Shown piece after piece: positions 1-10,007 of a stretch of 64,000 nucleotides of DNA. Source of the DNA: Brevundimonas bacteroides DSM 4726 (lineage in GTDB: Bacteria > Pseudomonadota > Alphaproteobacteria > Caulobacterales > Caulobacteraceae); assembly GCF_000701445.1 (NCBI RefSeq), contig NZ_JNIX01000007.1:169501-233500 (forward strand), in the 5' to 3' direction. Within the stretch, counting starts at the first letter, position 1. Every line of letters starts with the position of its first letter. Made by a program: the position numbers and the translations under genes. The notes below the pieces were generated by a model. That model was not told where the DNA came from. It saw only the letters and a list, made by a program, of their open reading frames with translations, and did no database searches.

Positions 1-30
1 GGCTGGCGCTCGACCCCAACGCCGAGGCGA

Positions 31-3000
31 TCACGCCACCAGCTTCTCCGCCTGCTTCAGGTCCACGCTGACCAGCTGGCTCACGCCCCGCTCGGGCATG
101 GTCACCCCATACAGCCGGTCCATCCGGCTCATGGTCACCGGGTTGTGGGTGATTACGATGAAGCGGGTGTCCGTCCGGTTCCGCATCTCGTTCAGCATGC
201 GGCAGAACCGGTCCACGTTGGCGTCGTCCAGCGGGGCGTCGACCTCGTCCAGCACGCAGACGGGCGCCGGATTGGCCAGGAAGACCGCGAAGATCAACGC
301 CGCCGCCGTCAGGGCCTGCTCGCCGCCCGACATCAGGCTCATGACCGACAGCCGCTTGCCCGGCGGGCAGGCGTAGATCTCCAGCCCCGCCTCCAGCGGG
401 TCGTCGGACTCGACCAGCTTCAGCTCCGCCTGGCCGCCGCCGAACAGGGCCTCGAACAGGCTCTTGAAGTTGTCGTTGATGACGTCGAAGGCGGCGGTCA
501 GCCGTTCGCGGCCCTCGGCGTTCAGCTCGTCGATGCCGTCCCTCAGGCGGGCGATGGCGCCGGTCAGGTCCGACCGCTCCAGCCGCATGGTCTGCAGCCG
601 TTCGCCGTATTCCTCGGCCTCGTCCTCGGCGCGCAGGTTGACCGGGCCCAGCTGCTCGCGCTCGCGCTCCAGGCCGTAGAGCAGGCTCTCGGCCCCGGCG
701 GTGTCGGGTGGGCGGGCGATGGCGTCGTCTATCAGCTTCTGGCCGAGCTGTTCCGGCGACATCTGCGCCGTCTCGCGCACCTGGGCGTCCATTTCGGCGA
801 GCCGATCGGCCGCGCTCTCGGCCCGCGCCGCCAAGCCCGCGCGGGCTTCACGGGCTTGCCCCGCCGCCGCGTCGGCCGCCCGGCTGGCGCGATCGGCATC
901 GCCTGCTTCGCCCTCGGCGACCGCCAGAGCATCCGCCGCCGCCTTGCGCCGCGTCTCCGCCGCCGTCAGCCCGTCCATCAGCCTGGACCGCTGCGCCGCC
1001 AGGGCTTCCGGGGCACGCTCGGCCTCCGACAGCAGGGCGGTCGTCCGGCCCGCGTCCTTCTCCAGCGCAGTGATCCGAGCCGCGCTGTCCTTCGCGCGCC
1101 CGGCCCAACCGTCCCGTTCGCGGGTGATCGAGGCCAGTCGTTGCTCGCGCCCACTGCGTTCGCGGGCTTCCGCGTCCCGATCCGCCCGCGCCGCCGCCGA
1201 GGCCGCCCGCGCCGTCTCCGCCGCCGCCCGCGCCTCAGCCAGCTCGGCCTTCAGCGCGTCCAGCGTCTCGCCCGAGGCGCCGTCCGCCGCCGCCTCCGCC
1301 AGCGCCGCTTCGGCCGCCTCGCGCTCGTCGGACAGCCGCGTCAGGCTCTCGTCCAGCGCCTGGGCCCGGGCCTCGCGTCGGGCCTGTTCGCGGTCGAGCG
1401 CCTCGACCCGCTCGCGCGCGGTTGTCACCGCCTTGTCGGCGGCGAAGGGCTTCAGCCGCGCCGCCTTGACCGCTTCCTCCGCCGCCCGGAACGCTTCGGT
1501 CGCCGCCTTCAGCGCGCCCTGCGCGGCCTCCAGCGCGGGCTTGCCCGTATCGATCTCGACTTCCAGCTCCGACAGTCGCGTCCGCTGGGCCAGCCGCACG
1601 GCGGCCGGGCGCGGCGCCTCCGCCCGGCTGACGAAGCCGTCCCAGCGATAGAGGTCGCCCTCCTTCGTCACCAATCGCGCGCCGGGCGGCAAGGTCCTGG
1701 CCAGACCCGCCGCCGCCGCCCGATCCGCCACCCCGCACAGCGCCAGCCGCGCCGCCAGGGCCTCGGGCGCATCGACGACTTTCGCCAGCGGCTCCACGCC
1801 CTCCGGCCATACAGGGGAGGGCACCGCCGCCCCGCCCCAATAGGCCGCCGCCTTCGCATCCAGCGCCGCGTCCAGATCGTCGCCCAGCGCCGCCGCCAGC
1901 GCGGCCTCGTATCCCTTGGCCGCCGTGACCTTCTCCAGCGCCGGCGGATGATCCCGCCGCGTCGTGACCAGCAGCGACGCCAGTCCCCGCGCCTCGGTCT
2001 GCAACCGCCCAAGCCGGTCCTCGGCCGCCCGAGCCGCCGTGCGCGCCTCCTGCTCGGCCCGCGCCAGATCGCCCCGCCGCGTCTCCGCCGCCTCGACCTC
2101 GGCGCGTGCCTCGGCGAGGGTCACCGTCGCCGTCTCCAGCGCGGCCCTGGCGCCGGCCAGTTCCGGCGTCTCCACCGCGCCCAGCGCCTCGCGCTCGCGC
2201 CGCGCGGCCTCCAGCGCGCTCTCGGCCCGCGCCAGCCGCGCCTCGGCGTCGCGCCTGCGCGCCGTCTCCGCATTGGCCCTCGCCTCGACGGCGGCCAGCG
2301 TGCCCGCGACCCGCTCGACCTCCGCGTCCGCCGCCCGCCGCGCCTCCTCGGCCGAGGCCAGCGCTGCCTCCAGTTCGGGGCCCCGCGTTGGGGCCGCCGC
2401 GATCTCGGCCGACAGGGCGTCGATCTCCGCCTTCAGTCGCTCCAGCTGAACCCCCGCGTCCTCGGCCATCGCCGCCTCGCGCTCGGCGTCGGCGGCGATG
2501 CGGGCCTGTTCGGCCTTCAGCCGCTCGACCTCGGCCCGCGCCGCCTGCTCGGCCATGTCCAGCCGGTCGCGCTCCAGGGTCGCCCGATGCAACAGGGCCG
2601 CCGCGACCGCGTCCTCTTCTCGCGCCGGCTTCAGCGCCTCCTGGGCCCTCAGCGCCTCCGTCTGCGCTCGCGCCGCCGCCGCCGTCGCCTCGCCTACGGC
2701 CCGCTCTGCCTCGGCCAGCTCCTCGGCCGCCGCCTCCGCCGCCAGCCGCGCGTCGTTCCAGCGGACGTAGAGCAGGGCCGCCTGCAGAGCCCGGATCTCG
2801 GCCGAGATCTTCTTGTACTTCTCCGCCTGCCGCGCCTCGCGCTTCAGTCGCGCCAGCGAGGTCTCCAGCTCGCGCCCGATGTCGTCCAGCCGCTCCAGAT
2901 TGGCCTCGGCGGCCTTCAGTCTCAGCTCGGCCTCGTGCCGACGCGTGTGCAGCCCGGCCACGCCGCCCGCCTCTTCCAGGATCCGTCGGCGGTTCTGGGG

Positions 3001-3468
3001 CTTGGCGGCGATCAGCTCGCTGATCTGCCCCTGCCGCACCAGCGCTGGAGAGTTCGCCCCGGTCGAGGCGTCGGCGAAGAGCAGCTGAACATCGCGCGCC
3101 CGCACCTCTTTGCCGTTGATGCGATAGGTCGAGCCCTGACCCCGGTCGATCCGGCGGCTGACCTCGATCACGGCCGCGTCGGTGAAGGGCTGGGGCGCGC
3201 GGCGGGCCGAGTTGTCGATCGTCAGCTGGACTTCGGCGTGGTTGCGGGGCGGCCGGTCCGAAGCGCCGGCGAAGATGACGTCGTCCATTCCCTGGCCGCG
3301 CATGGCCTTGGCCGAGTTGGCCCCCATGACCCAGCGCATTCCCTCCAGCACATTGGACTTGCCGCAGCCGTTGGGTCCGACGATCCCTGTCAGGCCGGGC
3401 TCGATGAAGACCTCGGCCGGATCGACGAAGGACTTGAACCCGACGAGCCGCAGCCGCTGGAACTGCAT
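31..3468 (-). CDS. smc: Chromosome segregation ATPase SMC
   Basis: This is the core ATPase of bacterial condensin, which compacts and separates sister chromosomes with ScpA/ScpB. The 1145-residue length fits bacterial SMC. The N-terminal head carries Walker [10 protein letters not shown] near residue 33. Long Ala/Glu/Arg-rich coiled coils follow, with a hinge at about residues 510-640. The C-terminal head has the ABC signature LMSGGEQAL and Walker [17 protein letters not shown]. It is the last gene of a minus-strand operon and starts 7 bases after the stop of a DsbA-like gene. The coiled coil is unusually alanine-rich, as expected at this GC content. Long frames antisense to it are composition artefacts. 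Confidence 0.97.
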   Translation of the reverse strand: MQFQRLRLVGFKSFVDPAEVFIEPGLTGIVGPNGCGKSNVLEGMRWVMGANSAKAMRGQGMDDVIFAGASDRPPRNHAEVQLTIDNSARRAPQPFTDAAVIEVSRRIDRGQGSTYRINGKEVRARDVQLLFADASTGANSPALVRQGQISELIAAKPQNRRRILEEAGGVAGLHTRRHEAELRLKAAEANLERLDDIGRELETSLARLKREARQAEKYKKISAEIRALQAALLYVRWNDARLAAEAAAEELAEAERAVGEATAAAARAQTEALRAQEALKPAREEDAVAAALLHRATLERDRLDMAEQAARAEVERLKAEQARIAADAEREAAMAEDAGVQLERLKAEIDALSAEIAAAPTRGPELEAALASAEEARRAADAEVERVAGTLAAVEARANAETARRRDAEARLARAESALEAARREREALGAVETPELAGARAALETATVTLAEARAEVEAAETRRGDLARAEQEARTAARAAEDRLGRLQTEARGLASLLVTTRRDHPPALEKVTAAKGYEAALAAALGDDLDAALDAKAAAYWGGAAVPSPVWPEGVEPLAKVVDAPEALAARLALCGVADRAAAAGLARTLPPGARLVTKEGDLYRWDGFVSRAEAPRPAAVRLAQRTRLSELEVEIDTGKPALEAAQGALKAATEAFRAAEEAVKAARLKPFAADKAVTTARERVEALDREQARREARAQALDESLTRLSDEREAAEAALAEAAADGASGETLDALKAELAEARAAAETARAASAAARADRDAEARERSGREQRLASITRERDGWAGRAKDSAARITALEKDAGRTTALLSEAERAPEALAAQRSRLMDGLTAAETRRKAAADALAVAEGEAGDADRASRAADAAAGQAREARAGLAARAESAADRLAEMDAQVRETAQMSPEQLGQKLIDDAIARPPDTAGAESLLYGLEREREQLGPVNLRAEDEAEEYGERLQTMRLERSDLTGAIARLRDGIDELNAEGRERLTAAFDVINDNFKSLFEALFGGGQAELKLVESDDPLEAGLEIYACPPGKRLSVMSLMSGGEQALTAAALIFAVFLANPAPVCVLDEVDAPLDDANVDRFCRMLNEMRNRTDTRFIVITHNPVTMSRMDRLYGVTMPERGVSQLVSVDLKQAEKLVA

Positions 3469-3475
3469 CCGTTCG

Positions 3476-4084
3476 TCAGCGCCCCGCCACCAAAGGCTGA
3501 ATCGCGGCGGTCAGGCCCGCGAGCGAGCTGTCGTCCACCATCCGCCCGTTGACAAAGAAGGTGGGCGTGCCTTGAACGCCCGCGGCGTTCGCTCCAGCGA
3601 TGCTCGAACGGATGCCATTCAGCGTCGCGGGATCGGCCAGACAGGCCTCAATCTGGGCCGACGTCCTGCCGCTCGCGGCGATCCCGGCGTCGAACCACGC
3701 CTCGACCGGCCCGCCGTCGAACAGGGCCTGTTGTCCGTTCATCAGCGCCGAGGCCACGTCATAGAAGCGTTCGGGCGCGGCGCATCGGGCGATGCCCGCG
3801 GCCTGTGCGGCGAGTTGCGCCGGTGGTGTGGGCAGGTCGCGCAGGACGAGCCGCACCTGCCCTGTATCCACGAACCGGGCCTTGAACGCCGGATAGACGC
3901 TGCGGTGCCAATCGCCACAGTGAGAACATGTAAACGAGGCGTACTCGATCACCGTCACCGGCGCATCGGCTCGGCCGAGCACCCGGTCCGCCGCCGTCAG
4001 CGGCGGTAGCGCAGCCTGCGCCGAGGCGACCGCAGGCGCCGCGACAAGCGCGACGGCCAGGAGCAGGGCGCGGAGGCCTGTCAC
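3476..4084 (-). CDS. DsbA-family thioredoxin-fold protein, periplasmic
   Basis: This is a 202-residue thiol-disulfide oxidoreductase-like protein. Residues 1-22 form a signal peptide ending near ASA. The thioredoxin-fold motif CSHC is at residues 53-56, and a cis-proline segment GTPTFFVNG lies near the C-terminus. The GTG at 4084 is chosen because it starts the signal peptide and lies 5 bases after the upstream gene's stop; an in-frame extension further upstream would run through that gene. It probably handles disulfides in exported proteins, but no substrate is evident. A close relative lies just upstream and smc just downstream in the same operon. Oxidase versus isomerase activity cannot be told from sequence. 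Confidence 0.88.
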   Translation of the reverse strand: MTGLRALLLAVALVAAPAVASAQAALPPLTAADRVLGRADAPVTVIEYASFTCSHCGDWHRSVYPAFKARFVDTGQVRLVLRDLPTPPAQLAAQAAGIARCAAPERFYDVASALMNGQQALFDGGPVEAWFDAGIAASGRTSAQIEACLADPATLNGIRSSIAGANAAGVQGTPTFFVNGRMVDDSSLAGLTAAIQPLVAGR

Positions 4085-4089
4085 TCCGA

Positions 4090-4734
4090 TCAACCCTCCG
4101 CCAAGGCGGCGTCGACCGCGGCCGACAGTCCGGCCAGCGAGGGGTCCTGCACCTGCTGACCGTTCACCATGAAGGTCGGGGTGCCGCCGACGCCGGCGTC
4201 CAGCGCGGCCTTGATGCGCGCGTCCATCGCCGCGATCGACTCTTCGTTGGTCACGCACTGCTGGAACTGTTCCTCGCTCAGACCCACGCCATTGGCGATG
4301 CGCAGCAGCACCGGACGCGGACCGGCCGGGCCGAACATCTCCTGCTGGCTGGCCATGATCTCCTCGATCACGGGGAAGTAGTTCTCCTCGCCTGCGCAGC
4401 GCGCCATCAGGAAGCCGGCGACGGCGACGGGCTCCGGCGCTGTCGGGAACTCGCGGAACACGAAGCGCACCTGGTTGGTATCGACATACTTGGCCTTGAA
4501 CTCGGGCCATACGTCGCGTTGCCAGGCGGCGCAGACGCCGCAGGTGACCGAGGCGTATTCCACCACCGTGACCTTGGCGCCCTCGGCCGCGCCCTTGGCC
4601 ATGTCGCCTTCGGCCGGAGCTCCAGCGTTGGAACCCGTGCACCCCGCCAGCGCCGCCATGGCGGCCAGCGCCGCGGCTGTGACGGCCGCGCGGCGGCTCA
4701 TGGAAGCGAACTTGAAACGACCGTCGGCGCGCAT
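4090..4734 (-). CDS. DsbA-family thioredoxin-fold lipoprotein
   Basis: This is a 214-residue DsbA-like protein. Its N-terminus has a basic region, a hydrophobic stretch and a lipobox LAGC with Cys32, so it is probably a membrane-anchored lipoprotein. The redox motif is CGVC at residues 65-68, and the cis-Pro motif GGTPTFMVNG is near the end. ATG at 4734 is preferred because an AAGGGA ribosome binding site lies about 7 bases upstream; a second ATG 11 codons in is possible. It is the first gene of the operon leading to the second DsbA-like gene and smc. The pair looks like a tandem duplication that diverged into anchored and soluble forms. Confidence 0.87.
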   Translation of the reverse strand: MRADGRFKFASMSRRAAVTAAALAAMAALAGCTGSNAGAPAEGDMAKGAAEGAKVTVVEYASVTCGVCAAWQRDVWPEFKAKYVDTNQVRFVFREFPTAPEPVAVAGFLMARCAGEENYFPVIEEIMASQQEMFGPAGPRPVLLRIANGVGLSEEQFQQCVTNEESIAAMDARIKAALDAGVGGTPTFMVNGQQVQDPSLAGLSAAVDAALAEG

Positions 4735-4978
4735 GGCGTGTCCCTTGAAGCGAGCGAATGCGGATGATCGCGCGATTCCCCGGGGTTCGCGCGAATTCCC
4801 TGTTTGTCGAGAACAGGTGCGGCGGAAAAAGGTCAAGGGGGCGTGAGCCGAATCCTGCTGCCACGGACCGTGCGATCTTGCGTCGATCGACCCGCCGGGT
4901 CCGTCAGAAGCCGTCGGTTGATCGACCGCCAGTCATTCGTCATCGTCCGGCACAGATCTGCAAAGGGGAGCGGCGATC

Positions 4979-5407
4979 GTGAAGCGGCTGACGTCGGGTT
5001 TGAAGAACGCCGTCGCCTTCGGGGCGGTGGGGCCGGCGATCGGCGTCGTCATCTACGGGCTCTGGGGATGGGCGTTGTCGCAGGATGACGGCCCGGCGTC
5101 ATTGCTGGGCATCCTCTGGCTGCTTCCGTTCGGCTACATTCTGGCGGGCATCCCCGCGGTTATCACGGGCTTCGTCATCGGCCTGGTGGTCGGGCCCGAC
5201 CGGCCCGGGCTCTATGTCGGCGGCTCGGGCCTCGTCGGCGGGCTCACGGCCGGTGGCGTGGCCTTTCTCGACGCCGCCGCGCCGTCCGTCAGCGAAGGGG
5301 TGGTGAACCTCACGCTCATCGGCGCGCTCGCCGGGTTCGGCGTCGCCGGGGCGAGACTGCTTTTCCGCAGGCTCCGCTCCCGACGGATGGCCAACGCCGT
5401 TGCCTGA
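4979..5407 (+). CDS. Small integral membrane protein, unknown
   Basis: This is a 142-residue protein that I do not recognise. It has about four hydrophobic segments, near residues 11-33, 42-71, 78-98 and 108-130, rich in Gly, Ala and Val, and a basic C-terminal tail (FRRLRSRR). It starts at GTG 4979 behind an AGGGGAG-type ribosome binding site. It stands alone between the DsbA/smc operon and the DciA/mutY pair, in a place where these conserved genes are usually closer together, so it may be an accessory insertion. Its function is unknown. Confidence 0.7.
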   Translation: MKRLTSGLKNAVAFGAVGPAIGVVIYGLWGWALSQDDGPASLLGILWLLPFGYILAGIPAVITGFVIGLVVGPDRPGLYVGGSGLVGGLTAGGVAFLDAAAPSVSEGVVNLTLIGALAGFGVAGARLLFRRLRSRRMANAVA

Positions 5408-5524
5408 TCCGATGGCTGCGCAGGCCGGGCACGGTCAGTGCGAAGGCGCCCATCGTCTCGAACCATCAGCTTGACCTGGATGGCGCCTCCGGCAATCTGA
5501 CGGACTGCGAGCAGGAGGACCCAA

Positions 5525-5920
5525 GTGTCTATGAAGGTTTGCGTAGGAGCGGTCCTGATCCTGTCGGCTGTGGGCTCCGCGACGCAGGCCGCTATGCAAT
5601 CGGGTCCCGGCTATCTGCGGCCACCGCTCGAGCGCGTCTATGGCTTCTGTCAGGCTTCCGAGCCGAACACGCGCGCCTACTTCGCCGTCAGTTCGGTCTT
5701 CAGCGTGCCCGGTTCTGCCGACGCGCAACAGGTCGCCGAGCGGTTCGAACGCTTCGCCGAGAGCGCCGTGCAAAAGGATTTCGCAAGTCCAGAGTGTCGG
5801 CTCTTTTTCGGAGATGAGGACCGGGCGAACGGCGGTCGAAGGTTCACGCTGCAGGATCTCCAAAACACAGGCAGACAGGTCCATTTTCTGGAGTGGTCGG
5901 ACCCGCAGCCCGACCCATAG
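5525..5920 (+). CDS. Exported protein of unknown function
   Basis: This 131-residue protein has an N-terminal signal peptide (about residues 1-22, ending near TQA) and a small soluble domain with two cysteines (in YGFCQAS and SPECRLFF) that could form a disulfide. I do not recognise the family. The start is GTG 5525 because a strong AGGAGG at 5513-5518 lies 6 bases upstream; the in-frame ATG at 5531 would be spaced 12. Base composition is somewhat less GC-rich than its neighbours. With the gene at 4979 it forms a two-gene accessory stretch. Confidence 0.68.
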   Translation: MSMKVCVGAVLILSAVGSATQAAMQSGPGYLRPPLERVYGFCQASEPNTRAYFAVSSVFSVPGSADAQQVAERFERFAESAVQKDFASPECRLFFGDEDRANGGRRFTLQDLQNTGRQVHFLEWSDPQPDP

Positions 5921-5949
5921 ACCCCGTCAGAGCGACCTGCGCGCCGTCT

Positions 5950-6507
5950 CTACCGACCCCGCCTCGCCTGATCCGACAGCACCGCCCGGCCGAGGTTCGC
6001 CAGGGCCGTCCTCAGCGCGTCAGGGGCCGCCGCGACGGACTGCTTCAGCTCGACTTCCGCTGAGGCGTCGAGGGGCTCGATCCGCCGGCGCGCGCCCTTG
6101 GTCGAGGCGGCGGGGGCGGGCAGGGGCTTCACCGGGCCTTGCGCGATCCGCAAGCGTTCGACCGCGCCCTCGCCGAGGAACAGGTTCACGCGCTTCAGGA
6201 TGTCGGCCGACTGGTGCTGGACCAGCAGGGCCGCCGGGCCCGCGACGCGCAGCTCCAGCGTGCCGCCCGCGCCCGCCCGCCCCTTGGTCAGCTTCTGCGG
6301 GCGGGTGACGCGGGCCAGCTGATCGCCGACGATCTCGCGCCAGCGAGGCTCCAGCGCACCCGCGCCGCGTCCGAACTTGGCGTCCAGCTCCTTGATGAAG
6401 GGGGCCAGCGAACGGCCGGCCGGCGGCGCGGGGCGCGGCACGGGCCGGGTCCGTCGCCGCGACAGGATCTCGCGGGCCTCGCTTTCGGTGGGCAGATCGC
6501 GCGCCAT
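5950..6507 (-). CDS. DUF721/DciA-like protein
   Basis: This is a 185-residue protein with a DUF721 domain at about residues 40-125 (FIKELDAKFG, WREIVGDQLA, and a late GTLELRVAGPAALLVQHQSADILKRVNLFLG). DciA-type DUF721 proteins help load the replicative helicase in bacteria lacking DnaC; the alphaproteobacterial members are less studied, so that role is an inference here. The ATG at 6507 starts MARDLPTE. The gene diverges from mutY, whose start is only 21 bases away. DUF721 next to mutY, thioredoxin and smc genes is, as I recall, a recurrent alphaproteobacterial arrangement. Confidence 0.85.
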   Translation of the reverse strand: MARDLPTESEAREILSRRRTRPVPRPAPPAGRSLAPFIKELDAKFGRGAGALEPRWREIVGDQLARVTRPQKLTKGRAGAGGTLELRVAGPAALLVQHQSADILKRVNLFLGEGAVERLRIAQGPVKPLPAPAASTKGARRRIEPLDASAEVELKQSVAAAPDALRTALANLGRAVLSDQARRGR

Positions 6508-6528
6508 GGCCTCTATATAGCGCGGCCC

Positions 6529-7608
6529 ATGCCAGCCGTCGCCCCAAGCCCCGCCGACCTCGACGTCTCCGCCGTGCGCGCCGCCGTGCTCGACTGGTAC
6601 GACGCCAACGCCCGCGTCCTGCCGTGGCGCCGGCCACCGGGATCGGACGCGGCGGTCGATCCCTACAGGGTCTGGCTGTCGGAGGTGATGCTGCAGCAGA
6701 CGACGGTGCCGCACGCCAAGCCCTATTTCGAGCGGTTCACCGCCCGCTGGCCGACGGTCTCGGATCTCGCGGCGGCCGAAGACGGAGCTCTGATGGCCGC
6801 TTGGGCGGGGTTGGGCTACTACGCCCGCGCCCGGAACCTGCTGGCCTGCGCCCGGGCGGTGGCCAGGGATCACGCGGGCGTCTTCCCGGACACCGAGGCC
6901 GGGCTCCTGGCCCTACCGGGAGTGGGCGCCTACACCGCCGCCGCCGTCGCCGCCATCGCCTTCGATCGCCCCGCCAATGTGGTCGACGGCAATGTCGAGC
7001 GGGTCGTCGCCCGCCTGTTCGCCGTCGAGACGCCGATGCCCGCCGCCAAGCCGGAGCTGAAGCGGCTGGCGGCTATGCTGATCGCCGACGACCGCCCAGG
7101 GGACTGGGCCCAGGCCTTGATGGACCTAGGCTCGACAATCTGTCGGCCCAAGTCACCGCTTTGCCTGATGTGCCCGATCCGCGCCCACTGCGCCGGCCGC
7201 GCCACCGGCGATCCCGAACGCTACCCGGTCAAGACGAAGAAGGCCGCCAAGCCTCATCGCCAGGGTGTCGCGTGGGTGCTCCGCGATGGACAGGGCCGCG
7301 TCGCCCTCGTCCGCCGTCCTGACAAGGGCTTGCTCGGCGGAATGCTCGGTCTGCCGACCGGAACTTGGTCCGACGGCCCGCCGGATGAAGCGCCGCCTTC
7401 GGTCGCGGACTGGCGCGACGCGGGTGCCGTGGAGCACGTCTTCACCCACTTTTCCCTGACGCTGGCGGTGCGGGTCGCCCGCGGCGAGGGTGACTTCGAC
7501 TGGACGCCGGAAGCCGAGGCCCTCGACGCCCTCCCCACCGTCTTCCGCAAGGCGCTCGAACGGGGCCTGGGCGCGGAGGACCCGTTGGAACCGGGCTCCG
7601 AGCCCTGA
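6529..7608 (+). CDS. mutY: A/G-specific adenine DNA glycosylase MutY
   Basis: This enzyme removes adenine mispaired with 8-oxoguanine. The 359-residue protein has an HhH-GPD core with catalytic Glu in WLSEVMLQQ, helix-hairpin-helix LPGVGAYTAAAV and catalytic Asp in VVDGNVERV. The iron-sulfur cluster motif Cys-x6-Cys-x2-Cys-x5-Cys is present as CRPKSPLCLMCPIRAHC. A C-terminal NUDIX-like 8-oxoG recognition domain (about residues 235-350) follows. ATG 6529 starts the recognisable N-terminus MPAVAPSPADLD; longer upstream extensions would run antisense through the DUF721 gene. Confidence 0.97.
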   Translation: MPAVAPSPADLDVSAVRAAVLDWYDANARVLPWRRPPGSDAAVDPYRVWLSEVMLQQTTVPHAKPYFERFTARWPTVSDLAAAEDGALMAAWAGLGYYARARNLLACARAVARDHAGVFPDTEAGLLALPGVGAYTAAAVAAIAFDRPANVVDGNVERVVARLFAVETPMPAAKPELKRLAAMLIADDRPGDWAQALMDLGSTICRPKSPLCLMCPIRAHCAGRATGDPERYPVKTKKAAKPHRQGVAWVLRDGQGRVALVRRPDKGLLGGMLGLPTGTWSDGPPDEAPPSVADWRDAGAVEHVFTHFSLTLAVRVARGEGDFDWTPEAEALDALPTVFRKALERGLGAEDPLEPGSEP

Positions 7609-7758
7609 TCGTTGTCCCGGACAGCGCTGGGCGCGCACTCGCGTGGCGCACAGTTCCATTATGAATTACAAAGGTTTAGGGCAAGTCTCTGCGTTCAGCC
7701 CGCAGGGTTTGGACTCGTTGTACTCGGTGAACCGAGAGTCCAATGCGGCGTTTGGCAT

Positions 7759-9906
7759 CTAGCGCGTTGTGACGATCCTGAGGTCGCCCATCCGGTTCCT
7801 GGGCATGACCACAACCTGGTCGCCGACCCGCTCGAAGGCCAGGTCGACCGTGGCGTCGCCCACCTGAAGCCGGCTGACGGTCAGACGTTCGGTCCCTGTG
7901 GGCAGGGTCGGCGCGGTCAGGGTCACGGTGCGCGACAGGGCGTCGATCTCGATCCCCAGCGCGGCCTGCAGCATCAGGAACACCGACCCCGCCGCCCAGG
8001 CCTGGGGCAGGCAGGCGACCGGGTAGGCGATGGGGCCTTCGCCCGGCTCGCGCTCGAAGCCGCAGAACAGCTCGGGCAGACGCATCTGGAACCGGCTGGC
8101 CGCGCCGTAGATCTCGCCCAGGATCAGGGCCACGGCGTCCCTCTCCCCGTATCGCGCCATGCCAGCGACGCCGAGCGAGGTGTCGTGCGGCCAGACCGAG
8201 CCGTTGTGATAGCTCATGGGATTGAACCGGGCTTGCCCCCTGGCGAGCGTCCGGATGCCCCAGCCGGAGCGGAACTCCGCCCCCAGCAATCGCCGCGTCA
8301 CCGCCTCGGCGCGGGCGGGCGTCGGCAGGCCGGTGAACAGCAGATGCCCGGCGTTGGAGCCGATGGCCTCGCAAGGGTTCCCGTCGCCGTCCAGCGCGAT
8401 GGCGTAGAAGGACTGGTCCTCCATCCAGAACCGTTCCTCGACCAGCTGCCGAACCTCCTCGGCGCGGATGCCCCAGGCGCGGGCGCGGCCGTCGGTCAGC
8501 CGCTCGCCCAGCTCGGCCATCGCCTGCCAGGCGGCATAGGCGTAGCCCTGGACCTCCAGCAGGGCGACGGGGCCTTTGGGGAAGCGGCCGTCGGCGTGGA
8601 AGATGGAGTCCTCGCTATCCTTCCAGCCCTGGTTGGACAGCCCCGTCTCGGCCGCGCGCTGATAGTCGATCAGGCCGTCGCCGTTGCTATCGCCCCAGTC
8701 CCGCATCCACTCGGTCGCGGCGATCAGGTTGGGCCAGAGCCGGCGGATCAGGTCCAGGTCGCCGGTCCGCCGCGCATAGGCTCCGGCCAGGGCCACGAAC
8801 AGGCAGGTGGTGTCGACGCCGCCGTAGTAAAGGCCGAACGGCACTTCGCCGAGCGCGCTCATCTCGCCGCCCCGGGTCTCGTGCATGATCTTCCCGGGCT
8901 GGCTGTCCTTGAAGGCGTCGACCTCGGTCGCCTGGCGCGCGGCCAGATAGGTCAGGACGCCTTTGGCCAGCGAGGGGTCCAGCCAAAGCATCTGCCACGC
9001 CGTGATGATCCCATCGCGCCCGAACGGCGTCGAGAACCAGGGCGTGCCGGCATAGGGATACGGCCCGGTCGGCAGGTCGGTGGTCAGGAGCGCGATGTCG
9101 GCGCGGGACTGATCCAGCCAGGCGTTAAAGCGGGGGCTGCGCGGGCCTCGCACCGAGGCGCCCCGCCGCCGCCTGCGCCGCATGGCCAACCGCGCGGCGA
9201 CGGCGTTCTCGCGCCAGCGCCGGGCCTCCGGGGTCGCGCACAGGTCGGGTCCGCACTCGATGTAGAGGTCCAGTTCCTTGCCCATCGGCAGGCTGAACAT
9301 GAACTCGGCTCGTGATCCGGTCAGGCGGGCGGGCGGCTCCGAGAAGGACAGGCAGCTGGTGCGCGTGACATCGTCGAGCCCGGCGTAGGCGAAGGTCACC
9401 GTGCGCCCGTCGTGCGTCGGGGGCCGGGCCGCGCCCCGCTTGTCCCGCAGCGTGCCGCGCACCTGGAAAATGTCGGCGAAGTCGGCGGCGAAGTCGAAGG
9501 CGAGCGGCAGCAGCACGTCCTCGATGCCGTGGTTGACCATGCGCACCCGCTCGAACATCCGCCGGTCCCAGATGAAGCGGCGTCGTTCGATGTGCAGCAC
9601 GCCCGCAGGTGCGGACCGCCCGCCCATCGGAGGCAGGGGGCGGTTGGTGACGTGGGCGGTGAAGAAGACGTTGTCTCGCGACACACCGGAGCTCAGCCGC
9701 GAGGGCCGCGCCAGCCCCACGGTCATGACGAAGCGCGACAGGATGCGGGTGTCCTGATGGAACAGGCCATCAGCCCCGCCCTTCAGATCGCCCCAGTTAT
9801 CGGCCACCAAGAAGGTGTCGGCGTCCTTGAGCGCCTGGAGGGTGTCCAGGCCGCCGGTTTCGCCGGCCTCCGCCGCCGTGGTCTGAACCGAATAGCCGTC
9901 GTCCAT
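7759..9906 (-). CDS. Amylo-alpha-1,6-glucosidase / glycogen debranching family protein
   Basis: This is a 715-residue protein of the family with an N-terminal GDE_N-type beta domain (FLVADNWGDLKGGADGLFHQDTRILSRF) and a C-terminal GH15/GH63-like (alpha/alpha)6 barrel. Conserved barrel segments include PWFSTPFGRDGIITAWQ, GKIMHETRGGEM, YYGGVDTT and SYHNGSVWPHDT. It probably acts on alpha-1,6 branches of a glucan or a related oligosaccharide in the cytoplasm. A GT4 glycosyltransferase lies upstream on the same strand, split from it by a GNAT gene on the other strand. These two enzymes may act on the same glucan or compatible solute. The exact substrate is not visible. Confidence 0.9.
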   Translation of the reverse strand: MDDGYSVQTTAAEAGETGGLDTLQALKDADTFLVADNWGDLKGGADGLFHQDTRILSRFVMTVGLARPSRLSSGVSRDNVFFTAHVTNRPLPPMGGRSAPAGVLHIERRRFIWDRRMFERVRMVNHGIEDVLLPLAFDFAADFADIFQVRGTLRDKRGAARPPTHDGRTVTFAYAGLDDVTRTSCLSFSEPPARLTGSRAEFMFSLPMGKELDLYIECGPDLCATPEARRWRENAVAARLAMRRRRRRGASVRGPRSPRFNAWLDQSRADIALLTTDLPTGPYPYAGTPWFSTPFGRDGIITAWQMLWLDPSLAKGVLTYLAARQATEVDAFKDSQPGKIMHETRGGEMSALGEVPFGLYYGGVDTTCLFVALAGAYARRTGDLDLIRRLWPNLIAATEWMRDWGDSNGDGLIDYQRAAETGLSNQGWKDSEDSIFHADGRFPKGPVALLEVQGYAYAAWQAMAELGERLTDGRARAWGIRAEEVRQLVEERFWMEDQSFYAIALDGDGNPCEAIGSNAGHLLFTGLPTPARAEAVTRRLLGAEFRSGWGIRTLARGQARFNPMSYHNGSVWPHDTSLGVAGMARYGERDAVALILGEIYGAASRFQMRLPELFCGFEREPGEGPIAYPVACLPQAWAAGSVFLMLQAALGIEIDALSRTVTLTAPTLPTGTERLTVSRLQVGDATVDLAFERVGDQVVVMPRNRMGDLRIVTTR

Positions 9907-10007
9907 GAAACCTCGCCGTCGTGACCGTCAGCCGCGCGGTCTAGCTGTCGAATGCGAGGGGAAAATGGCCTTGACGCCAATCGGTTCAGTCGGCTTTCGA
10001 TGGCCGT

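Noticed and set aside
1-71. Open frame on the plus strand reading [13 protein letters not shown]... to TGA at 69-71, possibly the end of a gene entering from the left
   Set aside because: Only 23 codons are visible and most overlap the smc 3' end, so coding cannot be supported from this window alone.
145-3552. A 1135-codon open frame antisense to smc
   Set aside because: It is rich in Arg, Pro and Gln with no domain, and arises because stops are rare opposite a high-GC gene.
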